Source: Massariosphaeria phaeospora (lineage: Eukaryota; Ascomycota; Dothideomycetes; Pleosporales). From it: DNA of 64,000 nucleotides. The translations under genes and the position numbers were made by a program. Below, one piece after another: positions 20,814 to 32,173 of the stretch. The notes below the pieces were generated by a model. It had not been told where the DNA came from. It saw nothing but the letters and a program-made list of their open reading frames with translations, and did not search any database. The first letter of the stretch is position 1; the number at the start of each line of letters is the position of its first letter. Location: contig JAADJZ010000006.1 of the NCBI GenBank assembly GCA_011032825.1, positions 1,426,001-1,490,000 of the forward strand, written 5' to 3'.

Positions 20814-21751
20814 ATGCCCCCGATCGTCCGCCTCACGCTCTTCAAGCTGCCCGACGCAACCGCCGTCCAAGAAACCGTGAAGCGATACTCGACGCTGAGC
20901 CAGGATGCGATAAAGGTAAGAGACAGCATCTGTTCGTTCCTTCATCATTGCGTCTCCTCGGGCATGCATGTGCCGTGTTGAGTGAGACATACATACCTGC
21001 ATACATGCATCCGTTCCTTCACTCGATACATGGCCTGGGCTTGTAGGTAGCATCCCACCCCATCCCATCCCGATGATGTGCACCTACGTACCTACGCATC
21101 TCGATGGGAACCTGCAGGCTTGATATTGGTATGCAGGTCGGCGCATCTCGTCACATATCATGTCGGACGGGCTGGAATTGGTTTGGTTTGGATGGCTTCA
21201 ACAGTGGCATGGCCAACCTGGCTATGTGTCCAGGTCCGGCGCAGCACTCACTCGCCTACCCCAGTTCTTGGCTCCAACGTCGATGCATCGTATACCCACC
21301 CCTCTGAACAACCCCCGAACACGCAAAAGCTCTGTCCCCGTTCAGTTCAGTCCCGACTCTCTATCCACCATCCAGGACCCCATCCGCCAACCTCCCACAA
21401 CTCGCTCACTCCCACCCTCTATCCAGCAACCCGTCTCTCAACCCAAATCCCAAATTTCACTCTCCTACAAACCCGCCATCTCCCACCCACGCACCCACCC
21501 CATCACTCACTCACTCACTCACACCCCCCATCTAGTCCCACACCAACACGCCCTACATCCGCAGCGCCTCCGCCTCAACCCCCTACCAGGACCCGCGCAA
21601 CCAGGGCATCACGCTCGTCGCCCGCACCGAGTTCGCCAGCAAAGCCGACATGGACTACTTCGACAACGAGTGTGCGGCGCATGGACGCATCAAGGCGGCT
21701 ATCAAGGAGAAGGTGCTGGAGCCGCCGGTGGTGCTGTATATGGATGCGTGA
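20814..21751 (+). CDS. Stress-responsive A/B-barrel (Dabb) domain protein
   Basis: Exons 20814-20915 and 21536-21751 give 105 aa. The start is in a good context (ACCATGCCC). The N-terminal strand MPPIVRLTLFKLPD with a helix AVQETVKRYSTLSQDAIK, then YIRSASASTPY, GITLVARTEFASKADMDYF and a final EPPVVLYMDA strand, match the small dimeric Dabb fold. Members include stress proteins and polyketide-cyclase-like enzymes; the specific role here is unknown. The intron is 620 bp (GTAAGA/TCTAG), roughly ten times the local norm; phase and domain continuity (DAIK-SHTNTPYIRS) support it. An internal alternative acceptor cannot be excluded. Confidence 0.78.
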
Positions 21752-21860
21752 GGGGAGGGGAGGGCAGGCGGGCGTGTTGAGTATAGGTTTTGTGGGGGGG
21801 ATGGAGGGAAGGTAGATGATGGGTGTTTTGTTGGATAGGAAGGGGGGGCAGGGTATGATG

Positions 21861-21899
<39 letters not shown>

Positions 21900-22115
21900 C
21901 AGTAAAGGGACAGATAGGTGTATGTGTGGATTGCGCGGTTGTATGTAAACATAAACAAGAGAAGTTCAAGAGGTGTTGTACTATCCAGAATCATGACTCC
22001 GTGCGCATCTATGCAAAACCAGCCCAACCCACCCACCCGCCGAAACCTAGCAACGAGATACAAAGCCGAATATTGCGTCAACATCCATGTCCACATCCAT
22101 GTCCACATCCTTATG
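21752..22115. other. Convergent intergenic region, Dabb / farnesyltransferase beta
   Basis: 3' flanks of convergent genes. It contains the TAG microsatellite and short CCATGTCCACAT repeats near 22083-22112. Confidence 0.5.
21861..21898. repeat. (GTA)n microsatellite
   Basis: About twelve perfect GTA/TAG triplets directly downstream of the Dabb gene. Confidence 0.95.
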
Positions 22116-23710
22116 TCAAAAGCCCTCCTTCGCCTCAAAGTACTTACGGCACTCTTCCGCCGCGCCCCAAGGCGTCACGAATATCGGATGCACCTGCCCC
22201 ACAACATCGTCCTCCCCCCACAGCACATCGCCCTGATACCGTCCCTGCGTCTTCCAGCGCCACGGCGCGTCCAAAAGCACACTCCCCGCGCCGGATTCCG
22301 CCTCGTCGTAGACGTAGTTGTGCTGCACGTGGCTCAGGCCGGCGATATTGTAGCACGAGTGGTACCCGTCGGGCCGCTTCCCGGGCTTGTCGACCAAGCC
22401 GCCGTCCTCGAACTGCGCGGCGGCGAGGATGTAGCGGCCGAGCGCGGGCCTGTTCCAGAGGGCGCGGCCCGTCGCGGCTTCGGCGAGCGCCCAGCAGCCG
22501 CCGATCCAGTGCGAGTAGCAGCCGTCGACGAGCTTGTTGGTGCGGCCGTTGTAGCCGCCCTCGGGCGCGCACTGCCGGTACGACATCCAGTGGATCAGGC
22601 GCGGGAGGTCGATGTGTTTGGGCAGCGTGGCTTTGGGCGGGCCCATGATGCTGAGGCAGGCGAGGCCGCAGAAGGCGTAGGCGCCGTGGGCTTCGTTGCC
22701 GGGGGCCGCGGAGAGGCCGCCCTCGAAGGTTTGGCAGCTGGATACCCAGGCGCCGAGCTTGTCTAGGAAGGTGGTGAGGCCGTGCTTGCGGGCTGGGGCG
22801 TCTGGGGGCAGGGAGAGGGGGAGGTTGAGGAGGGATAGGACGACGAGGCCGCAGTATGCGCCGCGGATGTCCTCTTCGCCGCCTGGGGCCATGGTGAAGC
22901 CTCCGTCCGGCTGCTTCATCTGGCCTAGGAAGTGCCACATGGCGCGGCGGTTGATAGACTCATATGCGTCTGTCCCGCCGACGATGGTTAAGCTGAGAAC
23001 GGCGGCATATGTTGCGGCAAGATGCGGATACTGACCGTAGCCGCCGCCGTAGCCACCGGTGGGATACGCTGCCATGGAGAAAGTGTGCGTGACTCTGGGG
23101 CAGGTTAGATACTAAACATGTGTCCTAGTCTGAATATTTCCGAATCATATATGCGGCGTACAAAGGATAGTGATATTGCATGCACCTACTGTTCTCGATA
23201 CTCGGAAATATCGCACCCCAGCGCGGTCAGGCCTTGCAGGCTCCAATACAACAACCAAGGCCTCGCAGCATCCATAGGAGCGAATTTACTGGGGTAGTCC
23301 CCAAGTGCGGACTTCAAGAAAGCGGCGTGCTTCTCGCGCTGGAGTTTCGGCAGGCCGAAGATGTTGAGCGGGAAGTCATTCGGGTTTCCCTCCAAGAACG
23401 GACGTATATCTTCAAAAGCTTCCCTCTGCGCCTTGGACGACTCGGTCTCGGGTTCATCGCGTATAGGGATAGTGACACTTTCGAGGTAATCAATATGCGC
23501 CTGCTCTGCCTGGGTAATGGTGCCGATGTCTTCGTACTCGTTTTCCGTGTCCGAGAGTTCTTCGATGCGGTCTGAGCCGACGGGCAGCTCTTCCAGCCGA
23601 GATGATAAGGCCTCAGCGGATGGAGCCTCAGCGGAGGAGCTTTTGGGGGCTGCCATTTTCTTCATGCGCATGTTCCGGTGTCGGGCTCGTAGAGAGACGC
23701 GCACCGGCAT
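22116..23710 (-). CDS. RAM1: Protein farnesyltransferase subunit beta
   Basis: Exons 23710-23190 and 23094-22116 give 499 aa; the 95-bp intron (GTAGGT/CCCAG) joins ISEYREQ-VTHTFSMAAYP. The start is the first ATG after an in-frame TAA. The enzyme, with an alpha subunit encoded elsewhere, attaches farnesyl to the Cys of CaaX proteins such as Ras and a-factor-type pheromones in the cytosol. The alpha-alpha-barrel repeats are clear: GQMKQPDGGF, SCQTFEGGL, APEGGYNGRTNKLVDGCYS, AAQFEDGGLVDKPGKRPDGYH. Zinc ligands are D364 and C366 (LVDGCYSHW) and H419 (DGYHSCYNIAGLS). The DxC and YHSCY pattern with LVDKPGKRPDGYH distinguishes it from geranylgeranyltransferase I and Rab GGTase. The N-terminal 60 residues are Ser/Ala/Glu-rich and probably disordered. 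Confidence 0.93.
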
Positions 23711-24011
23711 CTGGGAGTGGGTGGCTGTCAGCACAATGGCTTAGTGGGCCGCTGCTCAGCGGGCTTCACTACTATTGTTCTTCAGCGCGAGCGTGCCGGA
23801 AGAGGGAAACGCGAGTTCTTGCGACGAATCATTTCTCGAGCCGCCAACGACGTTCTAGTCGTGTTGCTTGGAGGGCTTTGTTCTTGCGGGAACACGTCGT
23901 TAACCCGGCCAGATTGGGAATTAGCATGTCTTGGCATAAATCCCATTTCCGAGGTTGAAGTTTTCTCTCTTCTATCTACGAACTATCAAGCTTGCTGCTG
24001 TCATCGCCCAT
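23711..24011. other. Short intergenic region
   Basis: Promoter of the farnesyltransferase gene and 3' flank of the cupin gene; nothing else seen. Confidence 0.5.
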
Positions 24012-24560
24012 TCAATCCGACGACCGCACGCCGGCCATGCCTGCCAGATTCTCCTCAAAGGTCTCGTTGCCGATCTTCAGCGGCTTGCTCTCCTGCAGCA
24101 CAAATAACATGCGCGTCCACTCGGTCTCGCTGTGGTTGATCCACTGATGCATGGTCCCCCGCTGAATCGCCACGTCTCCCCGCTTCATCAATCGCTTCTC
24201 GCCGCTGTCCAAGAGCAGCTCTACCTCCCCCTCGAGCACCGCGCCGTAGTCGAGACTGACAGTTCGGTGCATTGCGCACGCCGTCGCGGGAGGAATGTCT
24301 ACGTGCCGCAGCACGGTTCCGCCCGACACCACAAGCCCCGGAGCGTCGTTCAAGTAGCGCTCGTATACTTTCAGGTCCTCGTTCTTGTCGAGGCTGACTG
24401 GGAAGCCTTTTGTCGTGTAGCTGAGGGCGAACGCAATGCCGTCGTCGTTGGCCTTCATCTTGCTCTCCTCGTCGAACTTGGTGCTGAAGATCGCTTTGCC
24501 TTCGTCATTGTGGGCGGTGATGTATCGGTGGATCTTGGGCAGCGCGCCGATGTGTGCCAT
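24012..24560 (-). CDS. Small single-domain cupin protein
   Basis: A single exon encodes 182 aa, with ATG in a GCACACATCGG-type context at 24560. The cupin barrel is recognisable: a first motif CAMHRTVSLDYGAVLEGEVE (His plus downstream Asp/Tyr/Glu), then LLLDSGEKRLMKRGDVAIQR and the second motif GTMHQWINHS with its metal-binding His. Such fungal cupins occur alone or in secondary-metabolite clusters as cyclases, epimerases or decarboxylases. No cluster enzymes flank it here, so the substrate cannot be given. No signal peptide is visible. The domain call is sure; the function is open. Confidence 0.85.
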   Translation of the reverse strand: MAHIGALPKIHRYITAHNDEGKAIFSTKFDEESKMKANDDGIAFALSYTTKGFPVSLDKNEDLKVYERYLNDAPGLVVSGGTVLRHVDIPPATACAMHRTVSLDYGAVLEGEVELLLDSGEKRLMKRGDVAIQRGTMHQWINHSETEWTRMLFVLQESKPLKIGNETFEENLAGMAGVRSSD

Positions 24561-27500
24561 GGTGAGTATGGAAGTAGTGGGCTTGCGGGGACCGGGGCGC
24601 CAGAAGGTGTTGCTTTGACTTGAGTCTGAGGTAGTAGTACCAAGCTGAGGTATGCTGGCCGATCAAGTTGAGCAAGGAGAGACTTTGGTATTCCCCCGAA
24701 TGCTCCTCCGAAGCTTTGTAATTGTAGTGCACGACCCCGCGTTACACAGAACTGGGGATGGGGAATTGATGCAGGGGAGCCGAAACCCGGCGGGGAACTG
24801 CTTCTATCCGGAGACCCCGAAATCGATACATTTGCTGCCAACTCATAGCATGTACGTCTACATGCGAGTGCAAGGTATGTACGGTCTATGTTGTGATCGG
24901 AAGAGGTAGTATTGTTGCATTTTGTTTCTTTTGGTCTTTCTCTTTCAACTACCTGACGATACCGACGGATGGTTCTGAAGTATCTCCGCGTCAGCCCAAC
25001 CTCATTTGCCTGGTCTAATTCTCTTACCTAAACACTATATTCACGGCACAAGAAACCAAGACGCCTATGCTGGTCTGGGACAATAAGCAGGACATATGCA
25101 TGTCGGCTACCCCGAGCATGACATGTCCCACGAGGACCCGAAGGCAGTCATGTACACAAGACATCAGGCAAGATCAACTCAACTAAAACTGTGCCTAGAG
25201 TTTAGGCAGCTACAATACCGACAGCGATACCGACAAAGGCGCCGTCTTCGATCCATCCACGCCCCCCCTCCAAGCTCCAGTTCGCACACGGCTAGCCGGT
25301 AGTTTGGCAGTGTCAGACGTTAGAGTAGCTTCTGGATGTTCCATGAGTACCACCAGAGCTACTGAGAACCAGTCTGGCAGTACCACGTAGTTGCCGCTGT
25401 TCCTAGTGGGCGTTCTACTGTACGCCTTGTGCTCAACACTACGGTTCGACCAGCCTTCTGCCAAACGGTGATACACGATCTACCGGTCCGTTGTGTCTCG
25501 TAGTATTCAGGTCCCCAAGAGCTTGCGCTGATCCCAGCAAATCCGTGCTAGTCACGCTGCTATCTCTCACACACGCTTGTGAAGTACTTGGTGTCGAGTC
25601 CCGCAACGAGGATGTTGTGAAATGGAAGGACAATGCTACACGGAAATCATACATGTCATTTACGCTAAGGACCATATACCACGGCCTATTCCTACCACGC
25701 TGCATGTGGACGACGGGGCTATCAAAATTGATATGGCTTGTTTGAGAGTTGTGCCAAACCGCGCCATACGATATCGACACCAGCTTCCCGATCTTTGGAC
25801 AGTGGTTCGGTACGCTTCGGGGTTTGAAACTGCAGTGTACGCCCCTATGTTCTATATCCGATACGAACTATGGGGTACATGGCTGCTGCGTTTTGCGCCA
25901 CCCCAGGAATCTCTTCGTCCCAGGGAATCTCCATCGTTAGCTCCTAAACCCCTTATGCCCCAACGTCAGTCGCTCCGCTTATCGTTCTTGTGAATACCAG
26001 TAACCAGAGATCTGATATATCCTGCAACGCCCTAAGAGATCTTCTTCATGTCCTCAAAAGACCCAAGAGACCGGACTATATAGCACAGCTACGCCTTGTG
26101 TCTACCTTGTTACTGTGAGACATATTCCAAGAAACTTCTGGTACCCCCATCTGTGTCCAATTCCCGATATAGACATCCATGTTTACGATTCCCCGAGTTT
26201 CTGCAACAGCAGTGCTAGAGAAAACACAGGGCTTTGCTTTGTCCTCTTATAGTGTTAGTTAGCGGGACGTTGCTGTATCAAGTTTGCGGAGTTAATCTCA
26301 CTTGGAATGGTTGCATGTACTGCACGTCTTGGTCCCAACCGAACATGTTGATTAAAGATAGGTCTTTGCAGAGAGCATTGGACCCAAGATATCACCTGGG
26401 TGGTGAAGCGACGCAGAATGTCTGTCCTCAGTTGGTTTTGTCTACAGGCGGAGAATCAAAAGACATCTCTCAGCTCGACATGTCGAGACCGCCGTGGCGA
26501 AAAGTGTTCGCGGTTCCTCTTACTACCTCGGCTCAGCTTGCTAGCTTTATGTTTTAACTTTGTATGAATGTCTGGGAGCTTCGAGGAACTCATGAGCACG
26601 ACTTTGAACGTCCAGATTGTTAGTATCATCTATAAATGAACTTTGTCACAGTCTAACACTCCCTTTCTGGGTGAATCCGTGACTTTGCGGTATCTTCCTT
26701 ATTATATTTTTTAACATGGGAGGTACTTGCTGATATAGTGTGCTACGCAATTGCTCACTATTGTGCCGTTTCCAATGACGGGGTCGAAAATACGTCTGAT
26801 CGTTAGTCAAGCATCATATCATTTCTATCTTCCGGTATCTCATTCATTGTGCAGACATATATGGTTGAACTACCTTCGGCTTGATACCCTGAAATTGTGA
26901 CTCCCCACTGCTATTGCAATCCCCTGGTCCTTTTCTGAAGCGGCGAGGTGTTCTTGGCGCAGTAGTCGAGATCTCGAATTTTATCATATCAAAGTGTTTA
27001 GGGGGAACGAAAGAGACCGGTGGATAGATGTAGTAGCTGGTGTGTTTAGAGATGCCGGGGTTTGATCAGGGGTACGTTGCCGGGCGGTTCTCTGGGAAAC
27101 AGAAAAAGACGAGTTTGGGCACGCTGGTAGTAGATGTCATCCTACCAAATAAAAAGAGTGGGGTGATGTGAGGTGAGAGAGATAGAGAGACAATGTTCCT
27201 GTGAAACATATTCTGCTGGTGGAAGGGTTGTGACGCGTTTCCATCATCTTCGATATGAGTAAATCCCTGTCTTTCACTGGCCGAGAGCAGTGACAAACCT
27301 TGGAAGTCCCGAAAGGTGTCAAAGCTGCTCGAATTGAGACCCCACCGTCGCCGCTAGCGGCTTATCATCTTTTCTATTTCTGCTTCGTCGGTTGAAAGCT
27401 GGAGCAGGTGGGAGTGGCGGTTTGCGTGCCTGCCTTCTCTCAACAACCACAATCTCAACCGGGAAAGAACCACCGACTGTCCCCACAAGACTTTTTTTCT

Positions 27501-29674
27501 GCCGAAATCTCTGCCCTCCGCCTCACCCACCTGATGACGTGTTTTTTGCAAGCTTTGACACTGCAGCAGCAAAATATGCCGCACTGACTCTGCCAGACAC
27601 TCTGCCAGACATCACCGCCCTCTCTACCTGCGCATCTCCACACCTGCACCCACGCCGCTCCAAGCACCATGGTCCACGGCTCTTCTCTGTATTTGCTCTA
27701 ATTCTCCTCTCGTATTCCCACCCGCAGCTCACACCCGGACGCCTTCATGGTCTGCGGACCTCTTCTGGACGGCACTGCAGCGGCGACTTCCCTTCTCTGC
27801 ACGGCACCGCATTACATAATTGTTTCGAGCACATTCTTTCTCGTCTGAGCAGCTCTTCGCTGTCTCTGTTAACCTTTGCGATAGTTACACCAGCCCCCAT
27901 CCAACTCTTGTGACCTGCCCCGAGGCCCGCGGTGCCACAAAGCGAATCAGGCATGGCTCCCTCCACGTGCGACTCGGGCGTTCCATGTGGAACAATGGAA
28001 ACGTCGGCATGGCCGTGCCACCACCTCAACATGATTTCTTCACATTCCACAGTGACCGGACGGCTACACACGTATACACATCGACGTCTACCCCGGATGC
28101 CCCGGATAGTCGGGAAAGAGCAGCTGCGAGACATTCTAGATGGAACAAAATAAGGAAAGAGATATACTAGGAGACTTGGAACCAGTCGGCCGATAAGATG
28201 GTCACGAGAAAGGTTGGGTCACCTCTGGCGTTGTACTAGCGCCAAGTGCCGTTGGTGAAGATCAGGGTCTGTTTCCTGTCAACTGGTGAAGTGACGAGAT
28301 GCAACGCCAGGGATGCCGGAGTGTATACTTCCTGAGCCGTTCGCTTTAGACGAGAACGCAGACGCAAGGCGGCGTTCAGAGTCGCACGATGCGCGTGCTG
28401 TGCTACACAGGACGCGGTAATGTACATGCACGCCATCCGGAAGTGGAGAAAGGGAGAGACGACGGCCATTGATCCATGGTACCGCGCTCGCACGCACGAG
28501 GAAGCGCCGAAGAGACAGCTTCGCGCGTGGAGCAAAGCAAGGCGGGCATGCTCGAGGCACAGCACGCATTCTCGAACATGTCCAGGCCGCCTGGGTACAT
28601 GCTCGCGGTGTCGGTGAGGGACAAGCTTCAAGCCGCAAGCCGCCAGGTGCCATCGCGGTCCTGGTGCCGTCTGAGAGTGGCATTCCGCCGTGGCGAGTCC
28701 CGCGTAGTGCTTGTCCGTCGCAGCATCTGCGGTGGGTTCCCCGGTCAAAGGCATAGCTTCTGGTCGCTGCTCAGATTATTAGGTGCGCTTATAGGTGCGC
28801 TGGCAGCAGCTCGCCGCCCTTCTCCGCATCACTGGCTGCTGCAGCGGGGCGGCGAGGACGGGGCGGACCTCGCTCATCATCAGACGCGAGCTGCGCAATC
28901 CACCACGGCAGACTCGAGCCAGACTCGACAACGCCAGAAAGGATGCTCGATGCCTTCACCATGGCCTGGCGTCTAACGCTTATCGGGCTATCGATGAGGG
29001 GTTGCGCGCGATAGGCTGCCGGGAAGAGCGATATTGCGACACACCTGCGCGGCCGGCACCTGAATGGCCGAGAGCGCGGCGTTGCAGACGGCGCCAGGAC
29101 GCCAGGCCAGCAGCGCGGAGGTCAGCCTCTGGGTGGAGGCGGACAAAGGCTGCCCCGGCTGGGGACGGCCTCGCTAGCCCAGCGATCGCCCGCCACCGAC
29201 ATTCGACGTCGTTCGCCTGGGGCGCTTCGCCGGCCTCGCGTCGAGGAGCGCGGGGGGCTGGGGTGCGCGCACAATTGCATTATCACCAGATGCTCCACCG
29301 GCGCGCTGTGGTGTTTGGCAGAGTGCCGCTGCTGGTGCCCGGCGCCCGCTGCTGCTGGCCCTCTCTAGGCGGCGACGGGAGTGAGCAGATCAAGACACAC
29401 AGCGCTGCAGTCCCCTCCTGCGTCAGCGTGCAATTGGCCGGACGCGCAGAGGCTGGTCGTGTCGCTGCGTTTGGCGTGCATGGCTAGTCCCGTGGCCTTG
29501 ACCGCCAGTTGCAAGACGCGGCGCACGGATCTCTTGTCTTGCCCGCCCGCCCCTCGCCGTCTTCGACTCTCGATCCCTCTCACAATCACACCGCCGGAAA
29601 GTGCGGCCGTTTGCTCTGCTCAGCACAGAGCCAGCTGATCTCGAGTCTATCTCATTCCACCTCTCACTACAAAC
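24561..29674. other. 5.1-kb gene desert between cupin and Zn2Cys6 regulator
   Basis: No frame shows a recognisable domain. The left half (about 25-27.2 kb) has weak coding character and short frames up to about 120 aa. The right half (27.4-29.67 kb) is pyrimidine-rich, then GC-rich, and may include a long 5' leader for the regulator at 29675. No transposon ends or RNA genes were identified. Confidence 0.5.
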
Positions 29675-32173
29675 ATGGACGGCCACCTCGACAACTTCGA
29701 TGCCCTCTACGGCTTCGATCCGACCTTCGACCCCAATCGTCAGACGTATAATCTGAATCTCCAACATCAGACGTGGCCGTTGCCCATGTCGCAGCCTCAG
29801 ATGTCCGCCCAGCAGCAGCACGATGCGAACGCTCACCATCACCAGCGTCGGCTGAACACGGTTGCAACTACTACTGCTTGCCATGGGTTGCCTAACTCAA
29901 CCGGCGCAGTCGCTCCACTACAGACGACCGGCCTAAACTACGCGTCCACAATGCAAACTGCGAATCCCATGTTGGCCGATTGGGTCAACTTAAGCAGCGC
30001 CTTTGCACAACACACATACCCACAAGAACAACTCACCATGGGTACGGCCGACTTCAGCACCTACGGTGGTCAGCTCCAAACCTCACCCGTCGATTTCGCG
30101 GTAAACACGCAACAGGCCATGATGACCTCCATGCCTATGAACACGGCATTCAACATGATGGCCACCGCTTCCATGGACATGCCTCAGCACATGACGGCGC
30201 CCTACCAAATGGCGGACTATCAGCAGGAGCTCACAAACTTTCCGAGCCATCAGCACAACTACACCGCTGCGCCGAGTGCTACTAGCGTCTCAACGGGCTC
30301 ACCGACTGAGCAGCGTCTCGAAATCTTGTCTTTGTCTGGCAGCGAAAACGGTTGGAGTACAATCGAAGTTGGAGGTCACCGCAACTCTATGGATGAAACG
30401 TCAGGCCTCATCTTCAATCCTTCACAAGTCCTTCACATCCGTACCAACTCCTCGAACTCAGACTCATCACACCACTCCGACGTGCCACGGTCCGCCGGCT
30501 CATTTAGCAGTTTCGAGGAGATCCACTTCCCGATGAACTCACCACAGTCCGAGGCGGAGAACAGCCTAGAGCGCGTCTATTCGCATCAGCATTCTCAACA
30601 CTGTCATCATGGACTTCCACTTGGAAACGACCACGAGTATACCAACTATATCTCACCGAATCAGTCGGTTAGCCCGCCCATTGCTCGAGTCGAGCCGGTC
30701 CAGATCAAAGAGTCAAGCTCGAACTCAGCTTCGCCCACCTCCTCTGCCCAATCCTCACCGCCAACTCGACGCAAGAGGTCTCCCGCCGCAGTCACTATCG
30801 GAGCCAAGCCCCAGAAGACAATCGTGAAGAAAGCCGGTCCCGCCCATTCTACCAAGAAGGATGTCGTCGGCGAGAAGCGTGTTGGAAGGAGACGCGGCCC
30901 CCTCCGGCCCGACCAACGACAACAGGCCCATGAAATCCGCAAGTTACGTGCTTGCTTAAGGTGCAAATTCTTGAAAAAGACGTGCGACAAGGGTGACCCA
31001 TGCGCTGGTTGCCAGCCATCACATGCGCGTCTCTGGCAGGTGCCCTGCACCCGTATCGACATCAAGGACATCGCCTACTTCATGAAGGACTGGAAGGCCG
31101 ACTATGAGCGTCATGTCAGCCTTGGCTTCTCTATTGGTAACATCAAAGGCTTCTCAGTCCAGGAGCGACTTGTTTACGTCACCCATGGGTATGGATACTA
31201 TCTACCCATCATGGCCCGTGAGGTTTATGTTCGTGATGAGAAGTGCTTTGGTGTCGACTGGGTCGAGACTCTTCATGGCATTCATTTCGAGATGAACACG
31301 GCTAAGCTATCTGCTGGGATGGAGGGCATTTCACGAGCCTCTCTCTCGGAATATCTTGACCGACACATTGATGGCGGCTTCGAGCAATTCGTCGACGAGT
31401 ATTTCGAGGGCACCTACTTCGTCACTGAGATATTGAAGACTGCATACCGGTTCTACTGCCGGGAGAAGCTTCCAGTCATCCGCAAGGCGCTCAAACTTGT
31501 CCTGGCCTACAACCTCACCCTCCACGTCACCATGGTCGAGGGTCTCGGCGATGAGGAGAACATCGGCAAGGTTGAGGACAACCAGTCCAAATTCTGCGGC
31601 AAGACCATTGCGCCTGTCATGATCAACTTCCAGGTCAAGTGTGCCTTGGCTGACATGTGGCGCGAACTTCAGAAAGATGTGCTCGAGGAGCTCTCTACGC
31701 TGTACTCGTCAGTGTACAGTGGCGACAAGTTGAAGAACTGGCCGACGATCTTCATGCTCGCCGCCATCCTGCTCGCAGTCTGGGAGCTGATGCAATTCGA
31801 TTGCAGCTACCGCGTGCCAGACCAGCAGGCAGTCAATAAGTTCTGCGGCGAAATGGAAGGCACCCCAGTCGGTGTCATCGTTGGCCTTTTCTCTGCCATC
31901 TCCCAGAAGCTTCCCGCTTTCGCAGAATGGGACTCCAGGAAGCACCACCACCTGCTGAACTCGAACCCAGCGGTGTGCGATGCAATGACCGAAGTCCGTG
32001 CTCATGTCACTAAATATGGTAAGTCTGAAGCAGCATCAATTCCAACTAGCCAGGGACTAATTGAACATGCAGACTCGTACCTACGGTCAAGGAGTGACTG
32101 CAAGTTCGACCGTGGAGACTTCGACTCGCTCTCCAACAAGTTCCTCTCAAAGCTCGTCATCCGAGCCAATTGA
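29675..32173 (+). CDS. Large Zn2Cys6-type transcription factor
   Basis: Exons 29675-32018 and 32073-32173 give 814 aa. Residues 1-400 are Gln, Met, Asn, His and Ser-rich, as in an activation or disordered region, with a basic RRKRSPAA segment. The zinc cluster is RACLRCKFLKKTCDKGDPC...C: C427-x2-C430-x6-C437-x5-C443-x2-C446-x11-C458, preceded by the basic GRRRGPLRPDQR. A long conserved-looking region follows (IDIKDIAYFMKDWKADYERH, then helical blocks to the C-terminus) instead of the usual fungal_trans middle homology region. It is a nuclear DNA-binding regulator; target genes are unknown. The 54-bp intron (GTAAGT/CATGCAG) is a multiple of three and free of stops, so its retention would only add 18 residues. 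The start ATG (AAACATGGAC) is in good context. Confidence 0.82.
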   Translation: MDGHLDNFDALYGFDPTFDPNRQTYNLNLQHQTWPLPMSQPQMSAQQQHDANAHHHQRRLNTVATTTACHGLPNSTGAVAPLQTTGLNYASTMQTANPMLADWVNLSSAFAQHTYPQEQLTMGTADFSTYGGQLQTSPVDFAVNTQQAMMTSMPMNTAFNMMATASMDMPQHMTAPYQMADYQQELTNFPSHQHNYTAAPSATSVSTGSPTEQRLEILSLSGSENGWSTIEVGGHRNSMDETSGLIFNPSQVLHIRTNSSNSDSSHHSDVPRSAGSFSSFEEIHFPMNSPQSEAENSLERVYSHQHSQHCHHGLPLGNDHEYTNYISPNQSVSPPIARVEPVQIKESSSNSASPTSSAQSSPPTRRKRSPAAVTIGAKPQKTIVKKAGPAHSTKKDVVGEKRVGRRRGPLRPDQRQQAHEIRKLRACLRCKFLKKTCDKGDPCAGCQPSHARLWQVPCTRIDIKDIAYFMKDWKADYERHVSLGFSIGNIKGFSVQERLVYVTHGYGYYLPIMAREVYVRDEKCFGVDWVETLHGIHFEMNTAKLSAGMEGISRASLSEYLDRHIDGGFEQFVDEYFEGTYFVTEILKTAYRFYCREKLPVIRKALKLVLAYNLTLHVTMVEGLGDEENIGKVEDNQSKFCGKTIAPVMINFQVKCALADMWRELQKDVLEELSTLYSSVYSGDKLKNWPTIFMLAAILLAVWELMQFDCSYRVPDQQAVNKFCGEMEGTPVGVIVGLFSAISQKLPAFAEWDSRKHHHLLNSNPAVCDAMTEVRAHVTKYGKSEAASIPTSQGLIEHADSYLRSRSDCKFDRGDFDSLSNKFLSKLVIRAN

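Noticed and set aside
21918..22766. 282-codon plus-strand frame opposite farnesyltransferase beta
   Set aside because: It is antisense to GC-rich coding DNA, with Ala/Gly/Val-rich low complexity.
27392..27913. 173-codon plus-strand frame in the gene desert
   Set aside because: Pyrimidine-rich, Ser/Leu/Pro/His composition typical of leader DNA; no domain is recognisable.
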